Below, piece by piece: positions 25,755 through 34,931 of a DNA stretch of 64,000 nt. The stretch comes from Pseudomonadota bacterium (GTDB taxonomy: Bacteria; Pseudomonadota; Alphaproteobacteria; Sphingomonadales; Sphingomonadaceae): NCBI GenBank assembly GCA_023458055.1, contig JAEXAW010000034.1, positions 62,001 to 126,000 of the forward strand, read 5' to 3'. The notes under the pieces are model-generated. The model ran no database searches. It was not told where the DNA came from and saw only the letters and a list, made by a program, of their open reading frames with translations. Position 1 is the stretch's first letter. Each line of letters opens with the position of its first letter. Made by a program: the position numbers and the translations under genes.

Positions 25755-26516
25755 ATGGACTGGACGCTGCGTGCCATTTTACGCGGCATCGCAATTGCGT
25801 TAATATTGGTGCTACTGTTCGTTCCGCACATGATGTTTCGGGCAGTTGGAGCGGCTTCGCCTATACCGAAACTATTTCTGAATTCTGTGGCCCATGTGGT
25901 GGGCTTGCAAATCAACGCGCACGGACAACGGCATGCCGCGAATGTTCTTTATGTAGCTAACCATGTGAGCTGGATGGACATATTGGCGTTGGGCAGTGTG
26001 ACTGGTTGCGCGTTTGTGTCGAAAGCCGAGGTCGAACAATGGCCTATTATTGGCTGGCTGGCCGACCAGATCGATACAGTGTACGTAAAGCGTGAAGACC
26101 GACGAGCCGTGATCGGTCAGGCACATGAATTGCGCGAAGCGGTTGCAAGTGGTGAGCCGGTTGCCTTGTTCCCGGAAGGCACGACGAATGACGGAGTGAC
26201 GGTAAAGCCGTTCCGCGCCTCTTTACTCGCGTCAATGGTCGACCCGCCGAACGGGGCGAAAGTGCAACCTGTCATGCTCAACTACGGGGCCGCTGCGCCA
26301 GATATCGCTTGGGTTGAGGATGATCTGGCACCCAACCTCAAAAAAGTGCTGGCGCGAACTCAGCCGATCCCGATTGACCTTTATTTTCTTGAACCCTTAC
26401 CCGACGCAGTTACGCATGACCGGAAGAAAATGGCGGCGGCTTCGCGCGATGCGATTGTCTATGCTTTGGCAGAAGCTGGCAACGAGGCTTCCGGTCGCGT
26501 GCGCTATCGCCTATAG
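25755..26516 (+). CDS. plsC: 1-acyl-sn-glycerol-3-phosphate acyltransferase
   Basis: A 253-residue membrane-associated acyltransferase forming phosphatidic acid. One N-terminal membrane helix (residues 7-27, ILRGIAIALILVLLFVPHM) precedes the catalytic HxxxxD box in NHVSWMDI (about residue 73) and the substrate motif FPEGTTND (about 139). It lies between fur and miaB with short gaps, the usual position in this alphaproteobacterial operon. Confidence 0.92.
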   Translation: MDWTLRAILRGIAIALILVLLFVPHMMFRAVGAASPIPKLFLNSVAHVVGLQINAHGQRHAANVLYVANHVSWMDILALGSVTGCAFVSKAEVEQWPIIGWLADQIDTVYVKREDRRAVIGQAHELREAVASGEPVALFPEGTTNDGVTVKPFRASLLASMVDPPNGAKVQPVMLNYGAAAPDIAWVEDDLAPNLKKVLARTQPIPIDLYFLEPLPDAVTHDRKKMAAASRDAIVYALAEAGNEASGRVRYRL

Positions 26517-26524
26517 AGCGGTTA

Positions 26525-27862
26525 ATGAATCGGACATCTCCCAAAAAATTCCACGTTAAAAGCTTTGGCTGCCAGATGAACGTCTATGACGGCGAGCGCA
26601 TGGCAGAAATGCTTGGTGCCCAAGGCTTGACGGCTGCAGACGACAGCGACGATGCTGATCTTGTGGTGCTAAATACCTGTCATATCCGTGAAAAAGCCGC
26701 GGAAAAGGTTTATTCGGACATAGGGCGGCTCAAACGCCCTGATGGATCGCGGCCCATGATTGCGGTAGCCGGATGCGTGGCCCAAGCAGAAGGCGCTGAG
26801 ATCGCACGACGAGCGCCAAGCGTCGATATCGTGGTGGGGCCGCAATCCTATCACCGCTTTCCGGAACTGCTGGATCAGGCGGTGGGCGGGAAACGTGCGC
26901 TCGATACGGACATGCCCGCGATTTCCAAGTTTGACCATCTCCCGGCGCGCAGCAAACAGGCTCGACCTGGTGCGTTCCTGACAGTGCAGGAAGGCTGCGA
27001 CAAATTTTGCACCTATTGTGTAGTGCCCTATACGCGTGGCGCTGAAATCTCTCGGCCTTGGACAGACATTGTCCGCGAAGCGCAAACGCTTATCGACAAT
27101 GGTACCCGGGAAATCACCCTGCTGGGCCAAAATGTGAATGGTTGGGCGGGCGAAAATGAAAAGGGCGAGGAGCAGGGACTTGATGGTCTCATCCGGACGC
27201 TGGCCAGGATTGATGGGCTGGAGCGCATCCGTTATACCACCAGCCATCCTAACGATATGACCGATGGCTTGATCGCGGCGCATGGTGAGGTGCAAAAGCT
27301 CATGCCGTTCCTCCACCTTCCGGTGCAGGCAGGCAGCAACCGCATCTTGAAGGCGATGAACCGAAGGCATACCGCTGAAAGCTATCTCGCGATCATTGAA
27401 CGGGTGCGTCAGGCCCGTCCCGACATAGCCATTTCGGGAGACTTCATCATTGGCTTTCCGGGCGAAAGCGACGCTGATTTTGAAGAGACGCTGCAGATCG
27501 TCCGCGATGTCGATTACGCCATGGCCTATAGTTTCAAATATTCGCCGCGCCCTGGGACGCCTGCCGCTGATATGGACGAACAAATTCCGGTCGAGGTGAT
27601 GGACGAACGGCTGCAACGCTTGCAGGCCTTGCTCAATGAGCAACAGGCGCGCTTTAATGCTGCGACGGTTGGACGGCACTGCGACGTATTGCTTGAGCGC
27701 GCCGGGAAATTAGAAGGCCAACTCATCGGTAAATCGCCTTGGCTGCAATCCGTTATTGTTACGGACAGTGCTGCGGCGATTGGCGATCTGGTCGATGTCG
27801 AAATCAATTCAGCAGGCCCCAACAGCCTGATTGGAACCCTCCGCAACAGAAAGGCGGCGTGA
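26525..27862 (+). CDS. miaB: tRNA-2-methylthio-N6-isopentenyladenosine synthase MiaB
   Basis: A radical SAM methylthiotransferase modifying A37 of tRNAs that read U-starting codons. The 445-residue protein has an N-terminal UPF0004 domain with cysteines in KSFGCQMN, LNTCHIRE and AGCVAQ (auxiliary 4Fe-4S cluster), the radical SAM motif CDKFCTYC near residue 158, and a C-terminal TRAM domain (VLLERAGKLEGQLIGKSP). phoH starts on the base after its stop codon. Confidence 0.96.
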   Translation: MNRTSPKKFHVKSFGCQMNVYDGERMAEMLGAQGLTAADDSDDADLVVLNTCHIREKAAEKVYSDIGRLKRPDGSRPMIAVAGCVAQAEGAEIARRAPSVDIVVGPQSYHRFPELLDQAVGGKRALDTDMPAISKFDHLPARSKQARPGAFLTVQEGCDKFCTYCVVPYTRGAEISRPWTDIVREAQTLIDNGTREITLLGQNVNGWAGENEKGEEQGLDGLIRTLARIDGLERIRYTTSHPNDMTDGLIAAHGEVQKLMPFLHLPVQAGSNRILKAMNRRHTAESYLAIIERVRQARPDIAISGDFIIGFPGESDADFEETLQIVRDVDYAMAYSFKYSPRPGTPAADMDEQIPVEVMDERLQRLQALLNEQQARFNAATVGRHCDVLLERAGKLEGQLIGKSPWLQSVIVTDSAAAIGDLVDVEINSAGPNSLIGTLRNRKAA

Positions 27863-28855
27863 ATGTCAAAAAAACCTCAACCAGCAGTAGCCGGAGACAA
27901 GGCACGCATAGAGGTGACATTCGACAAACCCCAGTTGCTTCACGCGCTGTTCGGTGAATATGATCAGAATTTGGTTAGCATCGAAAACCGCCTTGGCGTC
28001 TATATCGCGGCCCGCGGCAACAAGGTGCAGATTGAAGGCGAGGCCGAAGCGTGCGCACGAGCGCGCGACGTGTTGACCGGCCTCTATAATCGACTGGCGC
28101 ATGGGCAGGACGTCGATAAAGGCGTCGTTGAAAGCGTGATTATGATGTCAGCCGAGCCGACACTGGATGGGATTATTCGCCGTGACACGGAAGCGCCATC
28201 CGTGATGATCCGCACTCGCAAGAAGACCATCGTGCCGCGTTCGCCGACCCAATATGGCTATATGGAAGCGCTGGCGCGTGACGACATTATCTTCGCTCTA
28301 GGTCCCGCTGGTACCGGTAAAACTTACCTTGCGGTTGCCCAAGCCGTCAGCCAGCTGATCACGGGGTCGGTCAATCGCCTCATCCTGTCCCGACCGGCCG
28401 TCGAAGCCGGTGAGCGCTTAGGCTTTCTTCCGGGCGATATGAAGGAGAAGGTCGATCCCTATCTGCGCCCGCTTTACGATGCGCTGTACGATACGCTCCC
28501 GGCTGAGCAGGTCGAGCGGCGCATTGCCAGCGGCGAAATCGAAATTGCACCGCTTGCGTTCATGCGTGGGCGCACGCTGGCAGATGCGTTCATTATCCTC
28601 GATGAAGCCCAGAACACCACGCCAGCCCAGATGAAGATGTTCCTCACGCGCTTTGGACAAAATAGCCGCATGGTGATCTGTGGTGACCCCAAGCAGGTCG
28701 ACTTGCCCCCGCCCGGTGCATCCGGTCTAGCGGATGCGGTGGACCGCCTTGAAGGAATTGAAGGCATGTCGATCGTCCGCTTCAATGTCGGTGACGTTGT
28801 CCGTCACCCGATCGTGGGCCGTATTGTCGAAGCCTATGAGGGCAGGGACAGCTAA
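27863..28855 (+). CDS. phoH: PhoH family ATPase
   Basis: A 330-residue protein with an N-terminal KH-like segment (VSIENRLGVYIAARGNKVQI) and the PhoH ATPase domain: Walker A GPAGTGKTY (about residue 150), FIILDEAQN (Walker B) and MVICGDPKQVDLP. It is probably an RNA-acting ATPase working with YbeY, which is encoded one gene downstream. The ATG follows the miaB TGA directly. Confidence 0.94.
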   Translation: MSKKPQPAVAGDKARIEVTFDKPQLLHALFGEYDQNLVSIENRLGVYIAARGNKVQIEGEAEACARARDVLTGLYNRLAHGQDVDKGVVESVIMMSAEPTLDGIIRRDTEAPSVMIRTRKKTIVPRSPTQYGYMEALARDDIIFALGPAGTGKTYLAVAQAVSQLITGSVNRLILSRPAVEAGERLGFLPGDMKEKVDPYLRPLYDALYDTLPAEQVERRIASGEIEIAPLAFMRGRTLADAFIILDEAQNTTPAQMKMFLTRFGQNSRMVICGDPKQVDLPPPGASGLADAVDRLEGIEGMSIVRFNVGDVVRHPIVGRIVEAYEGRDS

Positions 28856-28891
28856 CCGGCCGATGATTTCGCAGATGGAACAGACGTTGCG

Positions 28892-30142
28892 ATGACCAAG
28901 TTTCGTCGTGCAGTAGCACTGGTGGGCCTGGTCGTAGTCGCTGCCTTTTTCGCGCTTACCAGTTGTGGCTCTTCCGTTCCCGAGCAGGCGGCAGATGCCG
29001 CTGCGGTGGCAACGGTGCGGCAAATCACGCAGCCGTTACGGGGTAGGGGCAATAACGCCAGCCAAGTGACCTTGAAGGCCACCAAGGAGGAACTTGGCGC
29101 TGTCTCGGTTTTGGCCGGGAGGGCGGCCGCCCCAACAAGAATGGCATCGTCAGTAACCGCCAACGGACTTGAGGTGCGATTATCCCGCCCGATATGGTTC
29201 GGACGGTGGATCAACATTTTCGTGACGCTACCTCCGGGGGCTTATCAACAGCCTTCTATTGACAGCTTGCCCTTTACAACCCGCGTGGGTCTCGTGCCCG
29301 TCCCGAAATGGTTGGCGCGCATGATATATCGGAGCGGGGTATGGGGTGTCCGTCGTCGGGACGCGACCTTGCCAGACCCCCTGACAATGGTGCAGTCCGC
29401 CGAGGTCGACCCGTCGTCAGTCCAATTGACGTTGAATTTGCCTTCTAACAATGTCCTGTTCGGTCAGCTTGCCAAGGTCACCGGAGGTGATGCGAACGCG
29501 GACCTGACCGCAAAATTATTTTGCTACCTGAACGACGGGCAGGCGAAAGCCCATTCGGCTGATTTTGATGAGCAGATCAGGCGCGCATTTACTTATCCGC
29601 TCCCCGGAGTCGACGTGTCTGCCGCCAACCGATCAAGGCTCGCCGCCTTGGCCCGGATCACAGGTGGGGAGAGAGCCGCGCGAATTGTGGTGTTGGACGC
29701 TGATGTCCTCAACCGCTGTCCGATAGCATCCGGACCGCCAGCCAAGTTGGGAGGTCGTGAAGATTTGGCGCAGCATTGGGCCATCAGTGCAGCGCTTGCA
29801 TCCGGCCTCGGTGGCCAGCTTTCCGATACCATCGGACAATGGAAAGAATTGTCCGACAGTTTGCCGCATGGATCGGGCTTTTCCTTTGTGGATATAGCGG
29901 CCGATCGTTCGGGATTCCGTTATGGTGTTGCATTAACAAACGCATCATCGGCCGGTGCAACCGCTGAGCAGCTCACTAATATCAAAGCCGATAATTTGCT
30001 TCCGCAAGCGTTGCTCGCTAATCCTGAAAATATGTCGGACAAGGCGTTTAGAGAAAAGTTTCAATCGGTCAATTCACCGCGATATGCCCGGAAGTTGCAA
30101 CAAATTGATGCTGAACTCAGCCGAGCAGGCGTCCCACAATGA
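28892..30142 (+). CDS. Unknown lipoprotein between phoH and ybeY
   Basis: A 416-residue protein whose function I do not recognise. Its N-terminus is a lipoprotein signal with lipobox LTSC (Cys about residue 26). The mature part has a basic segment (VPKWLARMIYRSGVWGVRRR) and, at residues 289-350, a dense, conserved-looking block: DLAQHWAISAALASGLG, QWKELSDSL, GSGFSFVDIAADRSG. The conserved His, Glu and Asp in that block would suit a catalytic or metal site. It breaks the usual phoH-ybeY adjacency; the ybeY start overlaps its stop by 4 bp, so the two are translationally coupled. Confidence 0.8.
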   Translation: MTKFRRAVALVGLVVVAAFFALTSCGSSVPEQAADAAAVATVRQITQPLRGRGNNASQVTLKATKEELGAVSVLAGRAAAPTRMASSVTANGLEVRLSRPIWFGRWINIFVTLPPGAYQQPSIDSLPFTTRVGLVPVPKWLARMIYRSGVWGVRRRDATLPDPLTMVQSAEVDPSSVQLTLNLPSNNVLFGQLAKVTGGDANADLTAKLFCYLNDGQAKAHSADFDEQIRRAFTYPLPGVDVSAANRSRLAALARITGGERAARIVVLDADVLNRCPIASGPPAKLGGREDLAQHWAISAALASGLGGQLSDTIGQWKELSDSLPHGSGFSFVDIAADRSGFRYGVALTNASSAGATAEQLTNIKADNLLPQALLANPENMSDKAFREKFQSVNSPRYARKLQQIDAELSRAGVPQ

Positions 30143-30663
30143 TTGAAGTGGGCGTGCTGATAGCCCCGCAATGGAAGGGCGAAGATTGGCAGAACATTGC
30201 CGATACCGCCTGTTCAGCGGCACTCGCGGCGACGGCGTTTGCCGGACTTGCCCAATCTTCTTTATGTTGTGAAATCGCCGTCAAATTTTCGGACAGTGAA
30301 GAAGTGCAGGCGCTCAATCGTGATTTCCGCGACAAGGACAAGCCGACCAACATTCTCTCCTTTCCTCAAACGCCACCGGACATCCTGATCGCGCTGTCCA
30401 CCAGCGTCGGTGGCGCCGCAGCGGGCGATGATGCGGAAGCGATATTGGGCGACATGATCCTCGCTTATGAGGTTTGCCGCGACGAGGCATCCGACAAAGG
30501 AATTAGCCTTTCGGAACATGTCACGCACCTCATCGTTCACGGAACATTGCATCTTTTGGGCTATGACCACATAGAAGAGAGCGAGGCCATCGATATGGAG
30601 GCGCTCGAAACCGAAATCTTGGCAGGATTGGGCATTGCCGATCCTTATGGGGACAGAGATTAA
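30139..30663 (+). CDS. ybeY: Endoribonuclease YbeY (rRNA maturation factor)
   Basis: A 174-residue metal-dependent RNase needed for 16S rRNA 3' maturation and ribosome quality control. The zinc motif is HGTLHLLGYDH near residue 134, preceded by FRDKDKPTNILSFP. An insertion around residues 80-95 (LIALSTSVGGAAAGDD) makes it slightly longer than E. coli YbeY (155), as is common in alphaproteobacteria. It overlaps the upstream lipoprotein gene and lies 6 bp before corC. Confidence 0.95.
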   Translation: MIEVGVLIAPQWKGEDWQNIADTACSAALAATAFAGLAQSSLCCEIAVKFSDSEEVQALNRDFRDKDKPTNILSFPQTPPDILIALSTSVGGAAAGDDAEAILGDMILAYEVCRDEASDKGISLSEHVTHLIVHGTLHLLGYDHIEESEAIDMEALETEILAGLGIADPYGDRD

Positions 30664-30669
30664 ACGCCA

Positions 30670-31617
30670 ATGGCGGACGATAATGGAACGACTGGCGCCA
30701 AACGCGCTGACGCTGACGACGGCGGACGAATATGGCGCGGTTTGCGCGCCCTCCTTTTTGGTGAGACCGAGGAACCCTCGTTGCGGGAGCAGATCGAGGA
30801 AGCCATCGACGAGCATGAAGAGGACGGAGACCGCGACCAGTCGCCCTCGTCGGGACGCAAGGGCAAGATTGCTGACCTGTCGCAGCTTGAACGACAGATG
30901 TTGCGGAATCTGCTTCATTTCGGGGAATTGACCGCAGACGATGTTTCCGTTCCGCGGGCAGATATAATCGGTATCGAAGAAACAGCTAGTTTCAAAGAAT
31001 TGGTCGACCTGTTTATCGAAGCTGGCCATAGCCGGCTGCCAGTGTATCGCGACAATCTGGATCATATCGTAGGTATGATCCACATCCGCGATGTCGTGCC
31101 TTTGCTGGCGAAAGGGGAAGGCGCGCCCAAGACAATCGCCAGTCTCATTCGTCAGCCCCGCTACGTTCCGGTTTCGATGGGGGTACTCGATTTGCTCGCC
31201 GAAATGCGTTCGACCCGGACCCATCTCGCGATTGTACTGGATGAATATTCTGGCACCGAAGGGCTAGTCACGATCGAGGATCTGGTCGAGGAAATTGTCG
31301 GCGATATTGAGGATGAGCATGACGATGAGCCAGAAGCGTTACTCGTTCCGCTCGAAGACGGGTTGTGGGACGCTGATGCCCGCGCCGAACTGGAAGATGT
31401 GGCCGAGACAATTTCTCCGGCGTTAGCAGACGTCGAGGAAGATGTTGATACATTGGGCGGCCTCGCCTTTGTTATCGCTGGCCATGTGCCCGAACCTGGC
31501 GAAATTCTCCTGCACGATAGTGGTTGGCGGCTCGAAATTACCGAGGGCGATGAGCGGCGCGTGACGCGGCTCAGACTTCATCCGCCCGTCGCTCCGCCTG
31601 CAGCAATTCTTGATTAG
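30670..31617 (+). CDS. corC: CorC/HlyC family CBS-domain protein
   Basis: A 315-residue protein with two CBS domains (ADDVSVPRADIIGIEETAS to YRDNLDHIVGMIHIRDV; YVPVSMGVLDLLAEMRSTRT to VTIEDLVEEIVGDIEDEHD) and the C-terminal CorC_HlyC domain (GGLAFVIAGHVPEPGE). There is no membrane domain, so it is the soluble CorC form linked to Mg/Co handling rather than a full transporter. It ends the conserved operon here; lnt, often next in other alphaproteobacteria, is absent. Confidence 0.93.
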   Translation: MADDNGTTGAKRADADDGGRIWRGLRALLFGETEEPSLREQIEEAIDEHEEDGDRDQSPSSGRKGKIADLSQLERQMLRNLLHFGELTADDVSVPRADIIGIEETASFKELVDLFIEAGHSRLPVYRDNLDHIVGMIHIRDVVPLLAKGEGAPKTIASLIRQPRYVPVSMGVLDLLAEMRSTRTHLAIVLDEYSGTEGLVTIEDLVEEIVGDIEDEHDDEPEALLVPLEDGLWDADARAELEDVAETISPALADVEEDVDTLGGLAFVIAGHVPEPGEILLHDSGWRLEITEGDERRVTRLRLHPPVAPPAAILD

Positions 31618-31647
31618 CTCGGCGCAAGCGATTAACGGACATTGACT

Positions 31648-32802
31648 ATGGATGGTACGGGGCTCCGTGTTGCGCTGTTCAGCGGCAACTATAATTATGT
31701 GCGCGACGGAGCCAATCAGGCGCTGAACCGTCTGGCGGGCTATATTTTGCGCCAGGGCGCTGCGCTCCGTGTCTATTCGCCGACGACCGACACGCCGGCT
31801 TTCGCGCCAACGGGCGATCTGGTCAGTATTCCCAGTATCGCCATCCCCGGACGGTCAGAATATCGCTTTGCGACCGGCATAGGGAGTGCGGCCTTAGCTG
31901 ATCTGGACGCATTTTCCCCCAACGTCATTCATGTCTCCGCGCCCGACATGCTGGGGCACCGGGCGCTGAAATATGCGGAAAGCCGCAATATCCCGGTTGT
32001 AGCATCTTTCCATACGCGCTTTGAAACTTACCTGCGCTATTATGGCCTGGGGTTCATGGAAGGCACGCTGCTTGGCATCCAGCGGCGCTTTTATAATCGC
32101 TGTGACGCCGTATTTGCCCCGTCGCAATCAATGGCGGATTTCCTGCGCGAACAGAAAATGGGTCGTGATGTGCAGATTTGGACACGCGGTATAGACCCGA
32201 CAATTTTCAATCCCGGCCATCGCGATCTGGCATGGCGGCGTAGTTTGGGCCTTGCCGACGACAAGCCGGTGGTTGGCTTTTTCGGCCGGTTGGTGCTGGA
32301 AAAAGGACTTGATGTTGTATCGGACACTATTGCTGTGCTTGAGCGCCAGAAGGTCCCGCATCAACTTCTGATTGTCGGTGAAGGGCCGGCCCGTCAGATG
32401 GTGGCGGAAAAGCATCCGCAGGCGGTGTTCACCGGCCATTTAATGCGGGAAGAACTGGGCCGCGCCGTGGCTTCTATGGATATGTTCCTCTTCCCTTCGG
32501 TCACCGAAACCTTTGGCAACGTAACGTTGGAGGCGATGGCATGCGGGCTTCCGGTCGTGGCGGCCAACGCCACCGGATCGCGCGATATTATCACCGACGG
32601 CGTGGATGGGCGTCTGATCGAGCCGGGCAATGTCGAAGACTTTGCCGCTGCCTTGCGCCTTTATTGCGAGGACGCTGATCTGCGTGCCAAAGTGGGCGCG
32701 GCAGGTCTCGCCAAGAGCCGCAACTATAGCTGGGACGCGGTCAATCAGGCGATGATAGACGGCTATCTGCGCGCGGTCGCCCAGCACGCTCCGCGCAGGT
32801 GA
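31648..32802 (+). CDS. Glycosyltransferase family 4
   Basis: A 384-residue GT-B enzyme. The N-terminal acceptor domain begins LRVALFSGNYNYVRDGANQ and carries FHTRFETYLRYYG; the C-terminal donor domain has GRLVLEKGLDV, VGEGPAR and the family motif FPSVTETFGNVTLEAMACGLP. This resembles transferases that glycosylate diacylglycerol or phosphatidylinositol (GT4 MgtA-like), so a glycolipid product is likely, but donor and acceptor are unproven. ATG 31648 is chosen over a TTG six bases earlier. It is followed closely by rarA. Confidence 0.88.
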   Translation: MDGTGLRVALFSGNYNYVRDGANQALNRLAGYILRQGAALRVYSPTTDTPAFAPTGDLVSIPSIAIPGRSEYRFATGIGSAALADLDAFSPNVIHVSAPDMLGHRALKYAESRNIPVVASFHTRFETYLRYYGLGFMEGTLLGIQRRFYNRCDAVFAPSQSMADFLREQKMGRDVQIWTRGIDPTIFNPGHRDLAWRRSLGLADDKPVVGFFGRLVLEKGLDVVSDTIAVLERQKVPHQLLIVGEGPARQMVAEKHPQAVFTGHLMREELGRAVASMDMFLFPSVTETFGNVTLEAMACGLPVVAANATGSRDIITDGVDGRLIEPGNVEDFAAALRLYCEDADLRAKVGAAGLAKSRNYSWDAVNQAMIDGYLRAVAQHAPRR

Positions 32803-32811
32803 CGGTGATGT

Positions 32812-34128
32812 GTGGCTGATCTGTTCAACCCGGATGACGGCAGTGCGCCCGTCTCTCCGTCGGCCCAAGCGCCGCTTGCCGACCAGCTTCGCCCCGCAAC
32901 GCTTGATGAAGTTGTAGGCCAAGCGCATCTCGTGGGACCGGAGGGTGCGATTGGCCGTATGGTCGCCGCCGGAAAACTGTCCTCGCTGATCCTGTGGGGG
33001 CCGCCCGGGACCGGAAAGACCACAATCGCACGGTTGCTTGCCGCTGCCGTAGGGCTTCGGTTCGCCGCGATTTCGGCGGTGTTCTCAGGCGTTGCGGATC
33101 TCAAAAAAGCTTTTGCAGAAGCTAAAGATGCGGCACGCATGGGGCAACAAACCCTGTTGTTCGTGGACGAAATTCATCGCTTCAACCGCGCGCAGCAGGA
33201 CGGCTTCCTGCCCTATGTCGAGGACGGGACGGTGGTGCTTGTCGGCGCGACCACCGAAAATCCGAGTTTTGCCCTCAATGCGGCGCTGCTCAGCCGGGCG
33301 CAGGTGCTTGTACTGAAACGGCTTGACGAGGTCGCTCTGGGTGAATTGCTGACCCGCGCCGAAGCGCTGACGGGGCAGGCGCTCCCGCTGGACGAAGATG
33401 CCCGCACTGCGCTGATCCTCTCTGCCGATGGCGATGGCCGCTTCCTCCTCAATCAGGCCGAAACCCTGTTTTCGGTGACGTTCGATGCGCCGCTTGATCC
33501 GCAAGGCCTGTCTCAATTTCTGCATCGGCGCATGGCAGTTTATGATAAAAGCGGTGACGGGCATTATAATCTGATCTCCGCGCTCCATAAGGCGGTGCGG
33601 GGCTCGGACCCCCAAGCCGCGCTCTATTGGCTGGCGCGCATGCTGGTGGCGGGAGAGGAGCCGCTCTATCTTCTCCGCCGTCTAACACGCATGGCGCTGG
33701 AGGACATCGGGCTCGCTGATCCGCAGGCGGTGCAACAATGCCTCGCCGCCAAGGACACCTATGAATTTCTCGGCTCCCCAGAAGGTGAACTCGCGCTGGT
33801 GCAAGCCTGCATATACTGCGCGACCGCGCCCAAATCGAACGCAAGCTATGTGGCAATGAAAGCGGCCTGGCGTTCGGCCAAGGAAACCGGATCGCTGATG
33901 CCGCCCGGCAATATCCTCAACGCGCCAACCAAGCTGATGAAAGAGATCGGCTATGGGGCCGGCTACACCTATGACCATGACACACCGGAGGGCTTTTCTG
34001 GCGACAATTACTGGCCGGAAAACATGGATGTGCAAAATTTCTATGTGCCGGTAGAACGGGGCTTTGAAAAACGGATTGCGGAACGGCTACAATATTGGGA
34101 TGCCTTGCGGAAGGAAAGGCGCGGATGA
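32812..34128 (+). CDS. rarA: Replication-associated recombination ATPase RarA (MgsA)
   Basis: A 438-residue AAA+ protein related to clamp loaders, acting at stalled replication forks. Motifs: PLADQLRPATLDEVVGQAHL, Walker A GPPGTGKTTIA, LLFVDEIHRFN (Walker B), VGATTENPSF (sensor 1) and the C-terminal tetramerisation domain (YTYDHDTPEGFSGDNYWPE). The start is GTG 32812; a nearby ATG is out of frame. manA overlaps its stop by 4 bp. Confidence 0.95.
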   Translation: MADLFNPDDGSAPVSPSAQAPLADQLRPATLDEVVGQAHLVGPEGAIGRMVAAGKLSSLILWGPPGTGKTTIARLLAAAVGLRFAAISAVFSGVADLKKAFAEAKDAARMGQQTLLFVDEIHRFNRAQQDGFLPYVEDGTVVLVGATTENPSFALNAALLSRAQVLVLKRLDEVALGELLTRAEALTGQALPLDEDARTALILSADGDGRFLLNQAETLFSVTFDAPLDPQGLSQFLHRRMAVYDKSGDGHYNLISALHKAVRGSDPQAALYWLARMLVAGEEPLYLLRRLTRMALEDIGLADPQAVQQCLAAKDTYEFLGSPEGELALVQACIYCATAPKSNASYVAMKAAWRSAKETGSLMPPGNILNAPTKLMKEIGYGAGYTYDHDTPEGFSGDNYWPENMDVQNFYVPVERGFEKRIAERLQYWDALRKERRG

Positions 34129-34931
34129 GTGAATTGCTTGCCCGGCGCGTGGTTGAAAAACCATGGGGGCGCACGGATATTTCTCCGCATTTCGCGGCGC
34201 CTTTAGGGCAGCGGATCGGTGAAATCTGGTTCGAGCATCCGCACGGCAAGACCTTGTCCCTAATGGCCAAATATCTGTTCACCAGCGAGCGGCTCTCCAT
34301 CCAGGTTCATCCCGACACCGAACAGGCTGCCCTTGCCGGACTGGCCTCCGGCAAGGACGAGATGTGGATTGTCCTTGCCGCCGAGCCCGATGCCCATATT
34401 GGTATCGGCCTTGATCATGCGGTATCGCGTGAGCAACTGCGCGTTGCGGCGCTTGATGGCACCATTGAAGACCTGCTTGATTGGCGTCCGGTCAAAGCGG
34501 GCGACGTGCTTTATAACCCCGCCGGCAATATCCATGCATTAGGGCCGGGGTTGACGCTGATCGAGATCCAGCAGGCCCTCGATCTGACTTATCGGCTGTA
34601 TGATTATGGTCGGCCACGCCCGCTGCATCTTGACGACGGGTTGAAGGTGGCCAGTCTCGAGCCTATCAAGCATGCCCGAATTGCTTCGCTTGGTCCCGGC
34701 CTCTCGCAAAAGCTCGTAGATGGCCCTTTCTTTCATGTTGAATGGTGCTGCGGTATGGGTGCCCTTTCGTCAATCTCGCCACCTAGCGCGGAAATCCAGC
34801 TGCTGGCGATTGAGGGCGCCGTTGCGGTCGGCAATCTTTCGGTTGAGCCGGGTCACTGTGCGCTGGTGGATGACCTCCACGCGATCGACATTCCCACTGG
34901 GATAAACGCCCTTTTATTCTGGCCGCTTTAA
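34125..34931 (+). CDS. manA: Mannose-6-phosphate isomerase, class I
   Basis: A 268-residue zinc cupin enzyme interconverting fructose-6-phosphate and mannose-6-phosphate. Seen: VVEKPWGRTDISPHF, LSIQVHPD (zinc-binding QxH), GKDEMWIVLAA (Glu ligand), NPAGNIHALGPGLTLIEIQQ and YDYGR. It is shorter than E. coli ManA (391) because it lacks the helical insertion, as in the short bacterial class. With manC at 39342 it gives a route to GDP-mannose, apart from the phosphomannomutase, which is not in this window. Confidence 0.92.
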   Translation: MSELLARRVVEKPWGRTDISPHFAAPLGQRIGEIWFEHPHGKTLSLMAKYLFTSERLSIQVHPDTEQAALAGLASGKDEMWIVLAAEPDAHIGIGLDHAVSREQLRVAALDGTIEDLLDWRPVKAGDVLYNPAGNIHALGPGLTLIEIQQALDLTYRLYDYGRPRPLHLDDGLKVASLEPIKHARIASLGPGLSQKLVDGPFFHVEWCCGMGALSSISPPSAEIQLLAIEGAVAVGNLSVEPGHCALVDDLHAIDIPTGINALLFWPL

